Below are positions 25,116 to 33,837 of a stretch of DNA of 64,000 nucleotides, in pieces. Source of the DNA: Nocardia panacis (GTDB taxonomy: Bacteria > Actinomycetota > Actinomycetes > Mycobacteriales > Mycobacteriaceae); contig NZ_QZFU01000029.1 in assembly GCF_003598715.1 (NCBI RefSeq), forward strand, positions 62,001 through 126,000, in the 5' to 3' direction. Under the pieces are notes generated by a model. The model was not told where the DNA came from, ran no database searches, and saw nothing but the letters and a program-made list of their open reading frames with translations. A program made the translations under genes and the position numbers. The first letter of the stretch is position 1. Each line of letters begins with the position of its first letter.

Positions 25116-25810
25116 GCCTGGGACTTGATGGCCGTCTTCGGTAGTGCGTGCTTGCCCCTGCAGGTCTTCACGATCGAGCGGGTGGTCTGCCCACAGCAGG
25201 CGATCCAGGCGAAAGCGTCTGTGGCGCAGGTGATCCGCTCGGCCTGCTCGCGCATGAGGCGGCCGTCGTCGACGCGCTCGAGCCAGGTGAGTTCGTGGTG
25301 CGGCTTATTGCGCACGGGCAGTTCGGCATCCGATTCGTGCTGCCATTCCAGCCAGACGCGGGCCGGGGTGTCGCCGATCGCGTCCAGCAGCGAGTTGATC
25401 GCGGGCAGCGAGGCGGTATCGCCGAAGATGAGGTATTCGCTCGGCGTGGTCTCGGGCAGTCGGAAATCCGAGCCGAGAACCGAGACGCCGAGTTCGTCGC
25501 CGACCGCGGCCTGCTTGGCCCAGCGCGAGGTGGGGCCGTTGTGCATGACGAATTCGATGGAGAACTTGTCGCCCGCCGGATCCGGATCGACCAGGGTGTA
25601 GGCGCGGTGATGCAGTTTCTCGCTCTGGAGATCGGGAATCCAGCAGCGCACCCACTGCGTGGGGTGCACCGGATGTTTGGTCAGTAGCCCGCCCGCGCTG
25701 AAGCCGAGCCGAATGTAGTGATCGGAGATCTGCTCCGTCGAAGTGACGGTGAGCAGATAGTCTTCGCCGCCCCAGGCCTTTACGAGCACTCCGCTGAATC
25801 CCTTACCCAT
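25103..25810 (-). CDS. Siderophore-interacting protein (FAD-dependent ferric-siderophore reductase, ViuB-like)
   Basis: A 235-residue cytoplasmic flavoprotein that reduces ferric siderophores to release iron. Visible are H-R-A-Y-T-L (FAD-binding R-x-Y-T/S, about residue 68), GDTASLPAINSLLDAI (about residue 130) and the C-terminal CCGQTTRSIVKTCR, all typical of the SIP family. The start ATG 25810 lies 5 bases from an iron box at 25816-25834, so iron repression is likely. Its stop overlaps the end of the convergent amidohydrolase. Confidence 0.92.
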   Translation of the reverse strand: MGKGFSGVLVKAWGGEDYLLTVTSTEQISDHYIRLGFSAGGLLTKHPVHPTQWVRCWIPDLQSEKLHHRAYTLVDPDPAGDKFSIEFVMHNGPTSRWAKQAAVGDELGVSVLGSDFRLPETTPSEYLIFGDTASLPAINSLLDAIGDTPARVWLEWQHESDAELPVRNKPHHELTWLERVDDGRLMREQAERITCATDAFAWIACCGQTTRSIVKTCRGKHALPKTAIKSQAYWK

Positions 25811-25815
25811 GCGAG

Positions 25816-25834
25816 TAAGGTTAGCCTAAATTTA
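25816..25834 (-). promoter_or_regulatory. IdeR/DmdR-type iron box ahead of the siderophore-interacting gene
   Basis: TAAGGTTAGCCTAAATTTA matches 14 of 19 positions of the consensus TTAGGTTAGGCTAACCTAA, with the core AGGTTAG-CCTAA intact. It ends just upstream of the start codon at 25810. Confidence 0.75.
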
Positions 25835-25901
25835 CCTGCGAGCCATGTGGTCTGCGTCACCGATGGTGGCCTCCGCTGCGGGGGCCACCATCCCGGGGTT
25901 C

Positions 25902-26363
25902 CTATGGGCAGGGTGCGCCGACGAAACCGGCCAGCGTGCAGACGGATTCGCGGCTCAGCTTCCAGGTGCCGTCGATGCGCTTCCACGACATGTCGAAGGT
26001 CCACGGGTCGTAACCGTCGGTGGCGGTGTAGAGGGTGGCATTGAGTCGGTCGCCGTCCGCGGTGACCGGTCCGGTGATATCCCAGCGCCAGCTCGACGGG
26101 GCGATGGCGATGAGCGCGGCGGCCCGGTCGAAGGCGGGCAGACCCGCCTCGCCGGGTTCGAGCTCATTGGCCCGATCCGCGCGCGCGGCACCGGCATTGA
26201 AGGCCACGGCCATCTTCGCCCGTAGTTCGCCGGTACCCGGAGCGTTGGTGTGCGCGGGTGCGGTGATCGGCGTGGCGCTCGCCAAGGCCGCGCCGCCGGC
26301 GACTCCGGCCACGGTCGCGAGCGCGACGGCCAATGCGCCCAGGGTCTTTCGTGTTCTCGTCAT
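25902..26363 (-). CDS. MTB12/CFP2-like small secreted protein
   Basis: A 153-residue exported protein. The signal peptide ends at ALASA before TPITAPAH. The C-terminal part follows the pattern of mycobacterial low-molecular-weight antigen MTB12: A-x-L-I-A-I-A-P, then DGDRLNATLYTATDGYDPW, S-W-K-R-I-D-G-T-W-K-L-S-R-E-S-V-C-T-L and G-A-P-C-P, with the two cysteines likely disulfide-bonded. It is transcribed away from the lysine hydroxylase gene, and an iron box (26414-26432) lies between them, so it may be iron-regulated. Function unknown. Confidence 0.8.
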   Translation of the reverse strand: MTRTRKTLGALAVALATVAGVAGGAALASATPITAPAHTNAPGTGELRAKMAVAFNAGAARADRANELEPGEAGLPAFDRAAALIAIAPSSWRWDITGPVTADGDRLNATLYTATDGYDPWTFDMSWKRIDGTWKLSRESVCTLAGFVGAPCP

Positions 26364-26413
26364 GGTCTATCCCATCGTTTGCCGAAGGTGTGCTGCACTT
26401 ACTGTAGACAATG

Positions 26414-26432
26414 TAAGGTAAGCCTATGCAAA
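26414..26432. promoter_or_regulatory. IdeR-type iron box in a divergent promoter
   Basis: TAAGGTAAGCCTATGCAAA agrees with the IdeR consensus at about 13 of 19 positions. It lies between the MTB12-like gene (start 26363, minus) and the lysine hydroxylase gene (start 26488, plus) and could serve both. Confidence 0.65.
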
Positions 26433-26487
26433 CATAGTGGGGTGGATCGGTCCACGGGAGAGTGGACGCACGAGGCTGGGAGATTCG

Positions 26488-27768
26488 GTGGAAACACTTG
26501 CGGTGGTCGGCGCAGGCCCCAAAGCGCTTGCGGTAGCGGCGAAGGCGCATGTGCTGCGTGAGGTCGGGCTGCCCGCGCCACGGGTGGTGGTGGTCGAGGC
26601 GCACACCGTCGGCGGCAACTGGCTGCCCAGCGGCGGCTGGACCGACGGACAGCATCGACTCGGCACCAGCCCGGAGAAGGATATCGGCTTCCCCTATCGG
26701 TCCACCTGGGCGCGTGGCCACAGTAAGGCCATCAATGAGTCGATGACCGCCTATGGTTGGACAGCCTTCCTGATCGAGCGCGGCACCTACGCCGAGTGGA
26801 TCGACCGCGGCCGCCCGAGTCCACAACATCATGTGTGGGCCAAGTATCTCCAGTGGGTGGCGCACCGAATCGAACTCGAGATCGTCTTCGGCACAGTAAC
26901 TTCCGTCGCCGCGGGCGATGGCTGGCGGCTCACCGCGCGCGGCGCGGACGGCGCGGAGCACGGTGTCGCGGCCGACGGGCTGATGTTCACCGGTCCGGGC
27001 CGCAGCACCAAGGCATTGGCCAAACATCCACGGGTGCTGAGCATTTCGGAATTCTGGGAGCTGGCGGGCAAGCGCGACCTGCCGGTCGCCTCGCGGGTCG
27101 CGGTGATCGGCGGCGGCGAGACGGCCGGGTCGGCGTTGGATGAGCTGGTGCGCCACGAGATGCTGTCCATCTCGGTCATCTCACCGATGGCAACTCTCTA
27201 CACCCGAGGCGAAAGCTACTTCGAGAACTCGCTTTTCAGTGATCCGGTCAAGTGGGCGGCGCTCAGCGTCGAGGAGCGGCGCGATGTCATCCGGCGCACC
27301 GATCGCGGGGTGTTCTCGGTGCGAGTGCAGGAGAGTCTGCTCGGCGACAATCGGGTGCACCATATGCAGGGTCGGGTCGTGCGGGTGGCGGAGCAGGACG
27401 GCGCGGTCGCGCTGACGCTGCGCAATGAGCTGCGGCCGGATCAGGTGCACGCCTTCGATCTGGTGATCGATGCCACGGGTGGTCGACCGCTGTGGTTCCT
27501 CGAACTGTTCGACACCGATGCGGCGGATCAGCTGGAGTTGGCCGTCGGCGGCCAGCTGACCCAGCCCCGGATCGAGGCGTCGATCGGATACGACCTCGCG
27601 GTCTCGGGGATGGACGCCAAGCTCTATCTGCCCAACCTGGCGGCACTGGCGCAGGGGCCGGGATTCCCGAATCTCAGCTGCCTGGGCGAACTCTCGGATC
27701 GGGTGTTGCGGCCGGAACAGGCCCGCCCGCGGGCCGAAGCGCGGCGCGCGGGGGTCCGGGTGCGGTAA
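26488..27768 (+). CDS. nbtG: Lysine N6-monooxygenase for siderophore (MbtG/NbtG type)
   Basis: A 426-residue flavoprotein that hydroxylates the side-chain amine of lysine in mycobactin/nocobactin assembly. FAD motif VVGAGPKALAVAAKA at the N-terminus, NADPH motif VIGGGETAGSALDEL (about residue 210), and ESYFENSLFSDP, DATGG and PNLAALAQGPGFPNL, all as in MbtG. GTG at 26488 is chosen because the protein family begins a few residues before the FAD motif; a GTG at 26437 would start almost inside the iron box. A strong terminator follows. Confidence 0.9.
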   Translation: METLAVVGAGPKALAVAAKAHVLREVGLPAPRVVVVEAHTVGGNWLPSGGWTDGQHRLGTSPEKDIGFPYRSTWARGHSKAINESMTAYGWTAFLIERGTYAEWIDRGRPSPQHHVWAKYLQWVAHRIELEIVFGTVTSVAAGDGWRLTARGADGAEHGVAADGLMFTGPGRSTKALAKHPRVLSISEFWELAGKRDLPVASRVAVIGGGETAGSALDELVRHEMLSISVISPMATLYTRGESYFENSLFSDPVKWAALSVEERRDVIRRTDRGVFSVRVQESLLGDNRVHHMQGRVVRVAEQDGAVALTLRNELRPDQVHAFDLVIDATGGRPLWFLELFDTDAADQLELAVGGQLTQPRIEASIGYDLAVSGMDAKLYLPNLAALAQGPGFPNLSCLGELSDRVLRPEQARPRAEARRAGVRVR

Positions 27769-27774
27769 CCGGTA

Positions 27775-27801
27775 GGGCCGGTGCGAATCACGCACCGGCC
27801 C
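27775..27801 (+). terminator. Rho-independent terminator after the lysine hydroxylase gene
   Basis: A perfect 11-bp GC stem (27775-27785 against 27791-27801), loop of 5, followed by GGTTTTATT. It lies between convergent genes and may serve both. Confidence 0.85.
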
Positions 27802-27818
27802 GGTTTTATTCAAGGGGA

Positions 27819-28457
27819 TCAAGCGCGATTCAGTTCGCACAGCGCGATTCTGCGGTCCGGTCGCACATCGAACAGACCCAGTTCGCGATAGCCGTTCTTG
27901 GCCAGCGCCCGGCGCATGGGTGCGTTGCGATGGTCCGGATCGCAGATGATGCGCCGACATTCGGGTTCGGCCGCGAAGACGGCGGTCGCCAATTGGCCGA
28001 TCCAGCCGGATACGAGTCCGCGACCGAGCAGCGCGGGATCGGCGGTGGCGATATGGAATCCCATATCGTACGGGTCCGCCGCGTACAGGCGGCCGACCTC
28101 GTCCTTGCCGGGCCGATACAGCTCGACATAGGCGATATCGCGGCGGCCGAGTTCCGGTTGTCCGACGGCGGCGAAATCGAGCACGAGAATATAAGGGCGG
28201 GAATAGGTTCCGGCGAGCTGCGCGCGCCAGTCCAGGCGGCGGCGCTCGGCCGTCCACGCCTGCTCCCAGGTTTGCAGCAGGTGGGGGCGGCGCATCCACT
28301 CCGCCAGCAGATCCGGATCCGCGCCTTCGGGATCGGCCGCGCGCAGGGTGAACGGCGCGTCGAAGCGGGGCGATGTCGGTGCCGGACCGCGTCGAATCGC
28401 CGCCGGAGCGTCGATCAGTTCGCGGGCGAGGACATACGGCGTCGCGGTCTCTGACAT
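27819..28457 (-). CDS. GNAT-type lysine N-acyltransferase for siderophore (MbtK-like)
   Basis: A 212-residue acyltransferase of the MbtK/IucB-like GNAT group, which acylates hydroxylysine with the lipid tail of mycobactin-type siderophores. Visible are the opening FTLRAADPEGADPDLLAEWMRRPH, Y-V-E-L-Y-R-P, DMGFHIATADPALLGRGL (acyl-CoA binding region) and ICDPDHRNAPMRRALAKNGY. It is transcribed away from the synthase genes; the divergent region at 28458-28605 holds the iron boxes. I believe it corresponds to a gene of the N. farcinica nbt cluster but do not assign its letter. Confidence 0.85.
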   Translation of the reverse strand: MSETATPYVLARELIDAPAAIRRGPAPTSPRFDAPFTLRAADPEGADPDLLAEWMRRPHLLQTWEQAWTAERRRLDWRAQLAGTYSRPYILVLDFAAVGQPELGRRDIAYVELYRPGKDEVGRLYAADPYDMGFHIATADPALLGRGLVSGWIGQLATAVFAAEPECRRIICDPDHRNAPMRRALAKNGYRELGLFDVRPDRRIALCELNRA

Positions 28458-28501
28458 CGGCGTGTGACTCCGTTCGTATCTTATGCCTTGGCTTACCTTA
28501 G

Positions 28502-28520
28502 TAAGGTAACCCTATGCTAA
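28502..28520. promoter_or_regulatory. IdeR-type iron box(es) in the main siderophore divergent promoter
   Basis: TAAGGTAACCCTATGCTAA agrees with the consensus at about 13 of 19 positions, pointing to the plus-strand synthase genes. A second, weaker half-matched site overlaps it on the other strand (about 28486-28504, around GGCTTACCTTAG), facing the acyltransferase gene at 28457. Confidence 0.7.
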
Positions 28521-28605
28521 CGTCGCTCAGGTTAGCGTGCTCGTCCCGCTCGATCCAGACGCGGAACCGGCCAACTCAGCAAGATCGTGAGCAGGAGTTC
28601 GTGCA

Positions 28606-29361
28606 ATGCCGAAAACCCTTGGCTGGATTCGCAGATTCCATCAGCCGAATGCCGGGGCCGCGCCGACTCTGCTGATTTTCCCGCACGCGGGCAGCGGTGC
28701 ATCGGCCTATCGAAACTTCTCCAAGGCGCTCAGCGCGAATTTCGAGGTGCTCGTCCTGCAGTATCCGGGCAGGCAGGATCGGGCCGCAGAGCCTGCCGCG
28801 CGCGAACTGGCCGAATTGGCGGCCGGCGCGCTGAATGCCTTTCTCGAATCGGAATACCATCGGGGCGGGCCGATTACGGTCTTCGGTCACAGCATGGGCG
28901 CGATGACCGGATTCGAATTCGTGCGTCAGGCCGAGGCTTCGGGCCTGGCGGTGCGACTGCTGGCCGCCTCAGGTGCGGTCGCGCCGCACCTGGTGGCGCG
29001 GATGCCCGCGCACCCCACCGAGGACGAGGCCCTGCTCGACCACCTCGGCGCCCTCAATGGCACCGGTGCGGAGGTGCTGGCCAACCGGGAGATCATGCGG
29101 ATGACGCTGCCCGCGCTCAAGGCCGACTACGCCGCGTTCGACGCCTACCGTTGCGGCCGGGACGTGCGCGTCGCCGCGCGCATGCGCATCATGGGCGGTG
29201 CGGACGATGAGCATGTCACCGCGCACCACCTTCGGGAATGGTCCGCGCACAGCGAACAGGAAATCGCCGTCACCCTTTTCGACGGCGGACATTTCTACCT
29301 CAACGATCATGTCGCTGGGATCGCGGAACTGCTTGCCGACGACGTTCATTCGGCTCGATAG
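28606..29361 (+). CDS. Type II thioesterase of the siderophore cluster
   Basis: A 251-residue alpha/beta hydrolase. The catalytic Ser is in G-H-S-M-G-A (Ser96) and His in G-G-H-F-Y-L (His229), with P-H-A-G-S-G at the oxyanion loop. Such stand-alone thioesterases clear wrongly loaded carrier domains of PKS/NRPS lines and some release products. It is the first gene of the synthase operon, directly after the iron-box promoter, 9 bases ahead of the KS gene. From memory the N. farcinica counterpart may be nbtA; not certain. Confidence 0.88.
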   Translation: MPKTLGWIRRFHQPNAGAAPTLLIFPHAGSGASAYRNFSKALSANFEVLVLQYPGRQDRAAEPAARELAELAAGALNAFLESEYHRGGPITVFGHSMGAMTGFEFVRQAEASGLAVRLLAASGAVAPHLVARMPAHPTEDEALLDHLGALNGTGAEVLANREIMRMTLPALKADYAAFDAYRCGRDVRVAARMRIMGGADDEHVTAHHLREWSAHSEQEIAVTLFDGGHFYLNDHVAGIAELLADDVHSAR

Positions 29362-29370
29362 GCACCTGCG

Positions 29371-30684
29371 ATGACACAGCACAATTCAGGGGACGAGGAC
29401 CACATCGTGATCGCAGGTATGGCGGTCGAGGCGCCAGGGGGTATCGAAGAACTCGATCAATTCTTCTCGGCGCTGGACGCGGGTCGGGAATTGCTCGGAC
29501 CCTTTCCTCGGGATCGGGAATGGCCGCTCGCGCAACTGTTTTCGCTGCACCGGACCGAGGGTTGGGGGCGGGTGCCCGATTCCGGTGGATTTCTCACCGA
29601 CGCAACGGAATTCGATCCGCAATTCTTCGGCATCACACCGCGCGAGGCCATCGCGATGGATCCGCAGCAGCGGGTCGCGCTGCGGGTGGCCTGGCGAGCC
29701 ATCGAACACGCGGGTCTCAACCCCGGCGCGCTCGAGGGCGCCGAGGTCGGCTGCTTCATGGGGGTCTCGTTCAGCGAGTACGGGCCGCGCGCGGCGGAGG
29801 TCAACGAATACAGCGGATATCGCGTGGTCGGCACCGCGTTGGGTGCGGTCGCCGGGCGCATCTCGCACGCGCTGGGGCTGATCGGTCCGTCGGTGAGCGT
29901 GGACACCGCGTGCGCCTCCGCACTGACGGCGCTGCACCAAGCGGCGGCGGCGGTCCGCGCCGAGGAGTGCGAATGGGCGCTCGCGGGCGGGGTGTGCGTA
30001 ATGGGTTCGCCCGCCGCCTTTTTCGAATTCGCCAAGAACAACGCGCTGGCGGTCGACGGACATCTGCGCGCCTACTCCGCCGCCGCGACCGGAACCGTCT
30101 GGGGCGAGGGCGCGGGTGTCGTCGTGGTGGAACGCGAATCCCGCGCCCGCGCCTTGGGGCACCGGATCTACGGGCGGGTCCTCGCCACCGGAATCAATCA
30201 CAATGGCAAGGGCGCGCCCATCGCCGTGCCCAGCGCGCGAGCGCAGGAAACCCTGGTGCGCAAGACGATCGCGGCGGCAGGCATTCCGGCCGAATGGGTC
30301 GATCTGATCGAGGGACACGGCACGGGGACGCCCGTCGGCGATCCGCTGGAGTTGGCGGCGCTGTCGGCCACCTACGGGACCTCCGAGACCCGATTGGGTT
30401 CGGTCAAAACCAATCTCGGCCACGCCCAGGCGGCGGCGGGCATGCTCGGACTGATCAAACTGCTGCTGTGCGGGGCGCACGGGCGGATCGCGCCGACCCT
30501 GCACGCGGACGAGCCGACGGCCGCTCTCGACTGGACCCGAACCCAACTGCGCCTCGCCACCGAAGCCACACCGTGGGCGGCTCGCGACGGGATGCGCTAC
30601 GGAGCCGTCTCCTCGTTCGGCGTCGCGGGCACCAACGCGCACGCCGTCCTGGCCATGCCCGCGCAGGAGGAAGCCGATGTCTGA
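29371..30684 (+). CDS. Stand-alone ketosynthase of siderophore assembly (MbtC-like)
   Basis: A 437-residue KS with the full catalytic triad: Cys181 in D-T-A-C-A-S, His316 in E-G-H-G-T-G-T, and His351 in L-G-H-A-Q-A-A-A-G. In mycobactin-type pathways a separate KS and a partner AT-KR-ACP protein make the beta-hydroxy acyl unit between the two lysines. It overlaps the next gene by 8 bases, so the two halves of the PKS module are probably made together. Possibly the gene named nbtB in N. farcinica. Confidence 0.92.
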   Translation: MTQHNSGDEDHIVIAGMAVEAPGGIEELDQFFSALDAGRELLGPFPRDREWPLAQLFSLHRTEGWGRVPDSGGFLTDATEFDPQFFGITPREAIAMDPQQRVALRVAWRAIEHAGLNPGALEGAEVGCFMGVSFSEYGPRAAEVNEYSGYRVVGTALGAVAGRISHALGLIGPSVSVDTACASALTALHQAAAAVRAEECEWALAGGVCVMGSPAAFFEFAKNNALAVDGHLRAYSAAATGTVWGEGAGVVVVERESRARALGHRIYGRVLATGINHNGKGAPIAVPSARAQETLVRKTIAAAGIPAEWVDLIEGHGTGTPVGDPLELAALSATYGTSETRLGSVKTNLGHAQAAAGMLGLIKLLLCGAHGRIAPTLHADEPTAALDWTRTQLRLATEATPWAARDGMRYGAVSSFGVAGTNAHAVLAMPAQEEADV

Positions 30685-33600
30685 GCACCGCATGCCCGAC
30701 GGGACCATCCCCGTCCTGGTGTCCTCCGATACCGCGCCCGGACTGCGCGCGGAGGCCACCGCGCTGCTCTCCTACCTCGACCGATATCCGGACACCGCGC
30801 CGGATCGGGTGGCGGACATGCTCTTTCGCACCAGGGTCGCCCGCAGACGGCGGGCACTGGCGATGGTGCGCACCGGCGCCGAACTGCGCGCGGCGCTGAA
30901 AGCCATCGCCGAGGACGATATCCATCCGGCGGTGGTGGTCGGGACGGCCGCGCCGCGCCGGACCGGATTCGTCTTCCCCGGACAGGGCAGTCAGCGGCCG
31001 GGCATGGGTCGGCTGTATTACGAACTGTCCGTGGACTATCAGGTCGAGGTGGACGCCTGCACCGCCATCCACGTCGACCGCTTCGGACATGCCAAACCGC
31101 TGCACTACCTACTGGGCGATGAAGGCGAATACGAGGACGCGGTCTGGGAAGTGCAGCCTGCCTTGATGTTCCACATGGCCGGACTCGCCGCCATGTGGCA
31201 GGCGTTCGGCGTGCGCCCGCGCGCCACCGTCGGCCACAGTCAGGGCGAACTCGCCGCCGCGGCGGTTTCCGCGGTGATGACCCGCCGCGATGCTGTGCTG
31301 GCGGTGACCCATCGGGCGCGGTTGGTCGAGCGGATCGCGCCGCGCGGCTACTCGATGGCCGTGCTCGGCACCGATCGCGACGAATGCGAACAACTGCTCG
31401 CCCGACATTCGGGATGGGCCGAACTCTCGGTCATCAATGCCCCGCATATCCTGGCCGTCTCCGGTGACCGCGCGACGATCATCGATCTGGTCGCCCAAGC
31501 CACCGCACGCGGCACCTTCGCCAAGGAGATCCGCGTCGCCTACCCGGCGCACACCTCCATCGTGGCCGAACTGCGCGAGGACTTCGAGCGGATGCTCGGC
31601 GACGAGATGAGTTCGCAGACTTTCACCGCCGGCGAGATCCCCTGCTACGGCGCGACTCTCGGCGCGGCCATCACCACCGATTTGAGCCACCGCGCGTATT
31701 GGTACTGGAATCTGCGCAACCGGGTCCGCTTCGACCGGGCGATAGTCGCGGCCACCGCCGACGTGGATACCTTCATCGAGGTCGCCGAACATCCCACCCT
31801 GCAACTCGCGGTGCAGGAGAACCTCACCATGGTTCCCGAAGATCCTGCGGGTCCGCGCGATTTCCAAGTCCTCGGCACCTCCCGCCGGACCGCCACCGAC
31901 CTCACCGAATTCACCCGCAGCCTGGCCGCTGTCGCGACCACCGACCAGCACTATCCATGGGATGCGCTGTGCACCGGCGATACTCGTTCGACACCGCCGC
32001 TGCCGAATTTCCCGCATACCCGGATGAATCCGAAGCGGCTCTGGGCGGGACCCACGAGTTCACCGATCGCCCCGGAACCGGCTCGCCTTGCTCCAGCCCG
32101 GTTGGTCGAGACTTGGCCGCGTCTGGCTCGTCGGACCATGACCGCTCCGCGCACCGTCGCGGTGGTCGACCGCGACGGGCGCTGTGCGGAGATGAGTGCG
32201 GCCCTGATCGATCGCGCCTCGCGTTTCGGTGCATCGGTTTCCCTGTGGGACAACGGATCTGTCGCCACCGGAGCCGGCTTTCCGGCGGATACCGTGGTGG
32301 TGCTGCTGCCTGCGAGCAGTGCCGGGGACGATATCGACGTCGTGGGCGAATTCGCCGACTTCGCTTCGAATATGTCCTGGCTCGCGGCGCTACAGCCCGG
32401 CATCACCGAGTGCTGGCTTGTCACCTTGGGGGCGGAAGCAGTGCTGGACAACGAAGTTCCCGCATCCTCGGCGGCTGCGGCGGCCGCCGCCTTCCGATGT
32501 GTCGCCTTGGAACACCTGGGCATCAGGTTCCGTCATCTTGATCTGTCCAATACTGGAGCAGCGAGATCCGCTGCCGACCGTGTATTGGAAGCCGTGCACC
32601 TGCCCGATGAGCCGGAGCTCGCGGTGCGGGACGGCAAGCTGCATGTGAAGCGGTTGGCAGTCGTGGGTGCGTCGGCTGCGGACACCCCGAGCGTCGACGC
32701 GACCGAGGTGCTGCTGCTCGGCGGGACCGGTCAGGTAGGGCTGGAGTTCTGCACGGAGTTGGCGCACGGTGGCGCACGGCGGATCACGCTGGTGAATCGT
32801 CGCGGTGAGACACCGGAACTCGCCGCTCGATTGCGCACTCTTCGCGCGCTGGGCACGGCCGAGATCGAGGTGATCGCTTGCGATATCGCCGATGCGGGCG
32901 CGGTCGCCGACCTGTCGGCGCGCTACGCGGGCCGGCCGGTCACGCTGCTGGTGCACGCGGCTGTCGACTACACCTATTCGGCGGCAACGGATTCGGATGC
33001 GGCGGCGATCGCGGCCTCGGTCGGCGCGAAGGTGCTCGGACTGGGGCGGGTGCTCGATGCCGTGCCGATGACCGACACGGCGCGGGTGCTGCTGTGTTCG
33101 TCGTTCGCCGCGACCCTCGGTGGTTGGGGGCAGGGCCTGTATGCCGGGGCGAATCGCATGCTGGACGCGGTGGCGGCTCGGTTGCGCGCGGCTGGTCGCG
33201 ACTGTGCTTCGGTGCAATGGGGTCTTTGGGAACTGCCTGCCCAAGCGGATGCGGCCGTGATCGCCCGTATCGAGGGCTCCGGGCTGCTACCGATGGATCC
33301 CGGAACCGCCGTCGCCACCGGTCTCGCCAGTGGCTCGACGAACAGCCTTGTGCTGTCCGCGGATTGGGCGCGACTGCATTCGGTCGCCGAAACAGTCGGT
33401 TTGGGAGCGGTTTTCGCGCAGACGCTCGAGAACCTCGGCGCGGACACCGCATCCGGTTCGGTCGGCGGTGGCGCACCGATTGGTCGCCGCATGGGCGTCG
33501 CGCCGGTTGAGCGTGCTGAGCCCGACGCAATGGCCGCATCGACATCCGGCAGTTCCCGGAAACCAGGCGATTCCACCTCCGCGCGGGCCGAACTGAGTCT

Positions 33601-33823
33601 GCCCGAACGAATTCGCCGGGAATTGCACCGAGTCATTTTGGCCGATGGCGCGGAGTCCATCGATGGGTCGGTGCCACTGGTATCGCTCGGGATGGATTCG
33701 TTGCAGGCGCTGGATCTGAGTAAGCGACTCGAGGCCGAATTGGATCGGGAACTGCCGGTGGCGGCGATTCTGGGCGGGGCGTCGCTCGATGACGTGGTCG
33801 TGCTGATGTCGGGAACGAAGTGA
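30677..33823 (+). CDS. PKS protein AT-KR-ACP (MbtD-like)
   Basis: A 1048-residue partner of the KS. The AT domain (about residues 95-400) has GQGSQRPGMG and active Ser188 in G-H-S-Q-G-E. The specificity segment reads Y-P-A-H rather than the common HAFH or YASH, so the extender unit is open. The KR domain (about 675-880) has G-G-T-G-Q-V-G for NADPH and S-S-F-A with Tyr in G-L-Y-A-G-A-N. The ACP (about 975-1045) has Ser1008 in G-M-D-S-L. No KS or DH. The ATG at 30677 has AGGAGG upstream. The two proteins together form one module and give a beta-hydroxy acid. Confidence 0.92.
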   Translation: MSEHRMPDGTIPVLVSSDTAPGLRAEATALLSYLDRYPDTAPDRVADMLFRTRVARRRRALAMVRTGAELRAALKAIAEDDIHPAVVVGTAAPRRTGFVFPGQGSQRPGMGRLYYELSVDYQVEVDACTAIHVDRFGHAKPLHYLLGDEGEYEDAVWEVQPALMFHMAGLAAMWQAFGVRPRATVGHSQGELAAAAVSAVMTRRDAVLAVTHRARLVERIAPRGYSMAVLGTDRDECEQLLARHSGWAELSVINAPHILAVSGDRATIIDLVAQATARGTFAKEIRVAYPAHTSIVAELREDFERMLGDEMSSQTFTAGEIPCYGATLGAAITTDLSHRAYWYWNLRNRVRFDRAIVAATADVDTFIEVAEHPTLQLAVQENLTMVPEDPAGPRDFQVLGTSRRTATDLTEFTRSLAAVATTDQHYPWDALCTGDTRSTPPLPNFPHTRMNPKRLWAGPTSSPIAPEPARLAPARLVETWPRLARRTMTAPRTVAVVDRDGRCAEMSAALIDRASRFGASVSLWDNGSVATGAGFPADTVVVLLPASSAGDDIDVVGEFADFASNMSWLAALQPGITECWLVTLGAEAVLDNEVPASSAAAAAAAFRCVALEHLGIRFRHLDLSNTGAARSAADRVLEAVHLPDEPELAVRDGKLHVKRLAVVGASAADTPSVDATEVLLLGGTGQVGLEFCTELAHGGARRITLVNRRGETPELAARLRTLRALGTAEIEVIACDIADAGAVADLSARYAGRPVTLLVHAAVDYTYSAATDSDAAAIAASVGAKVLGLGRVLDAVPMTDTARVLLCSSFAATLGGWGQGLYAGANRMLDAVAARLRAAGRDCASVQWGLWELPAQADAAVIARIEGSGLLPMDPGTAVATGLASGSTNSLVLSADWARLHSVAETVGLGAVFAQTLENLGADTASGSVGGGAPIGRRMGVAPVERAEPDAMAASTSGSSRKPGDSTSARAELSLPERIRRELHRVILADGAESIDGSVPLVSLGMDSLQALDLSKRLEAELDRELPVAAILGGASLDDVVVLMSGTK

Positions 33824-33837
33824 GGGAGTCGAAGTCG

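Noticed and set aside
26437..26487. Upstream GTG start for the lysine hydroxylase
   Set aside because: It would add 17 residues not seen in the family and would begin within 5 bases of the iron box; GTG 26488 fits the FAD motif distance.
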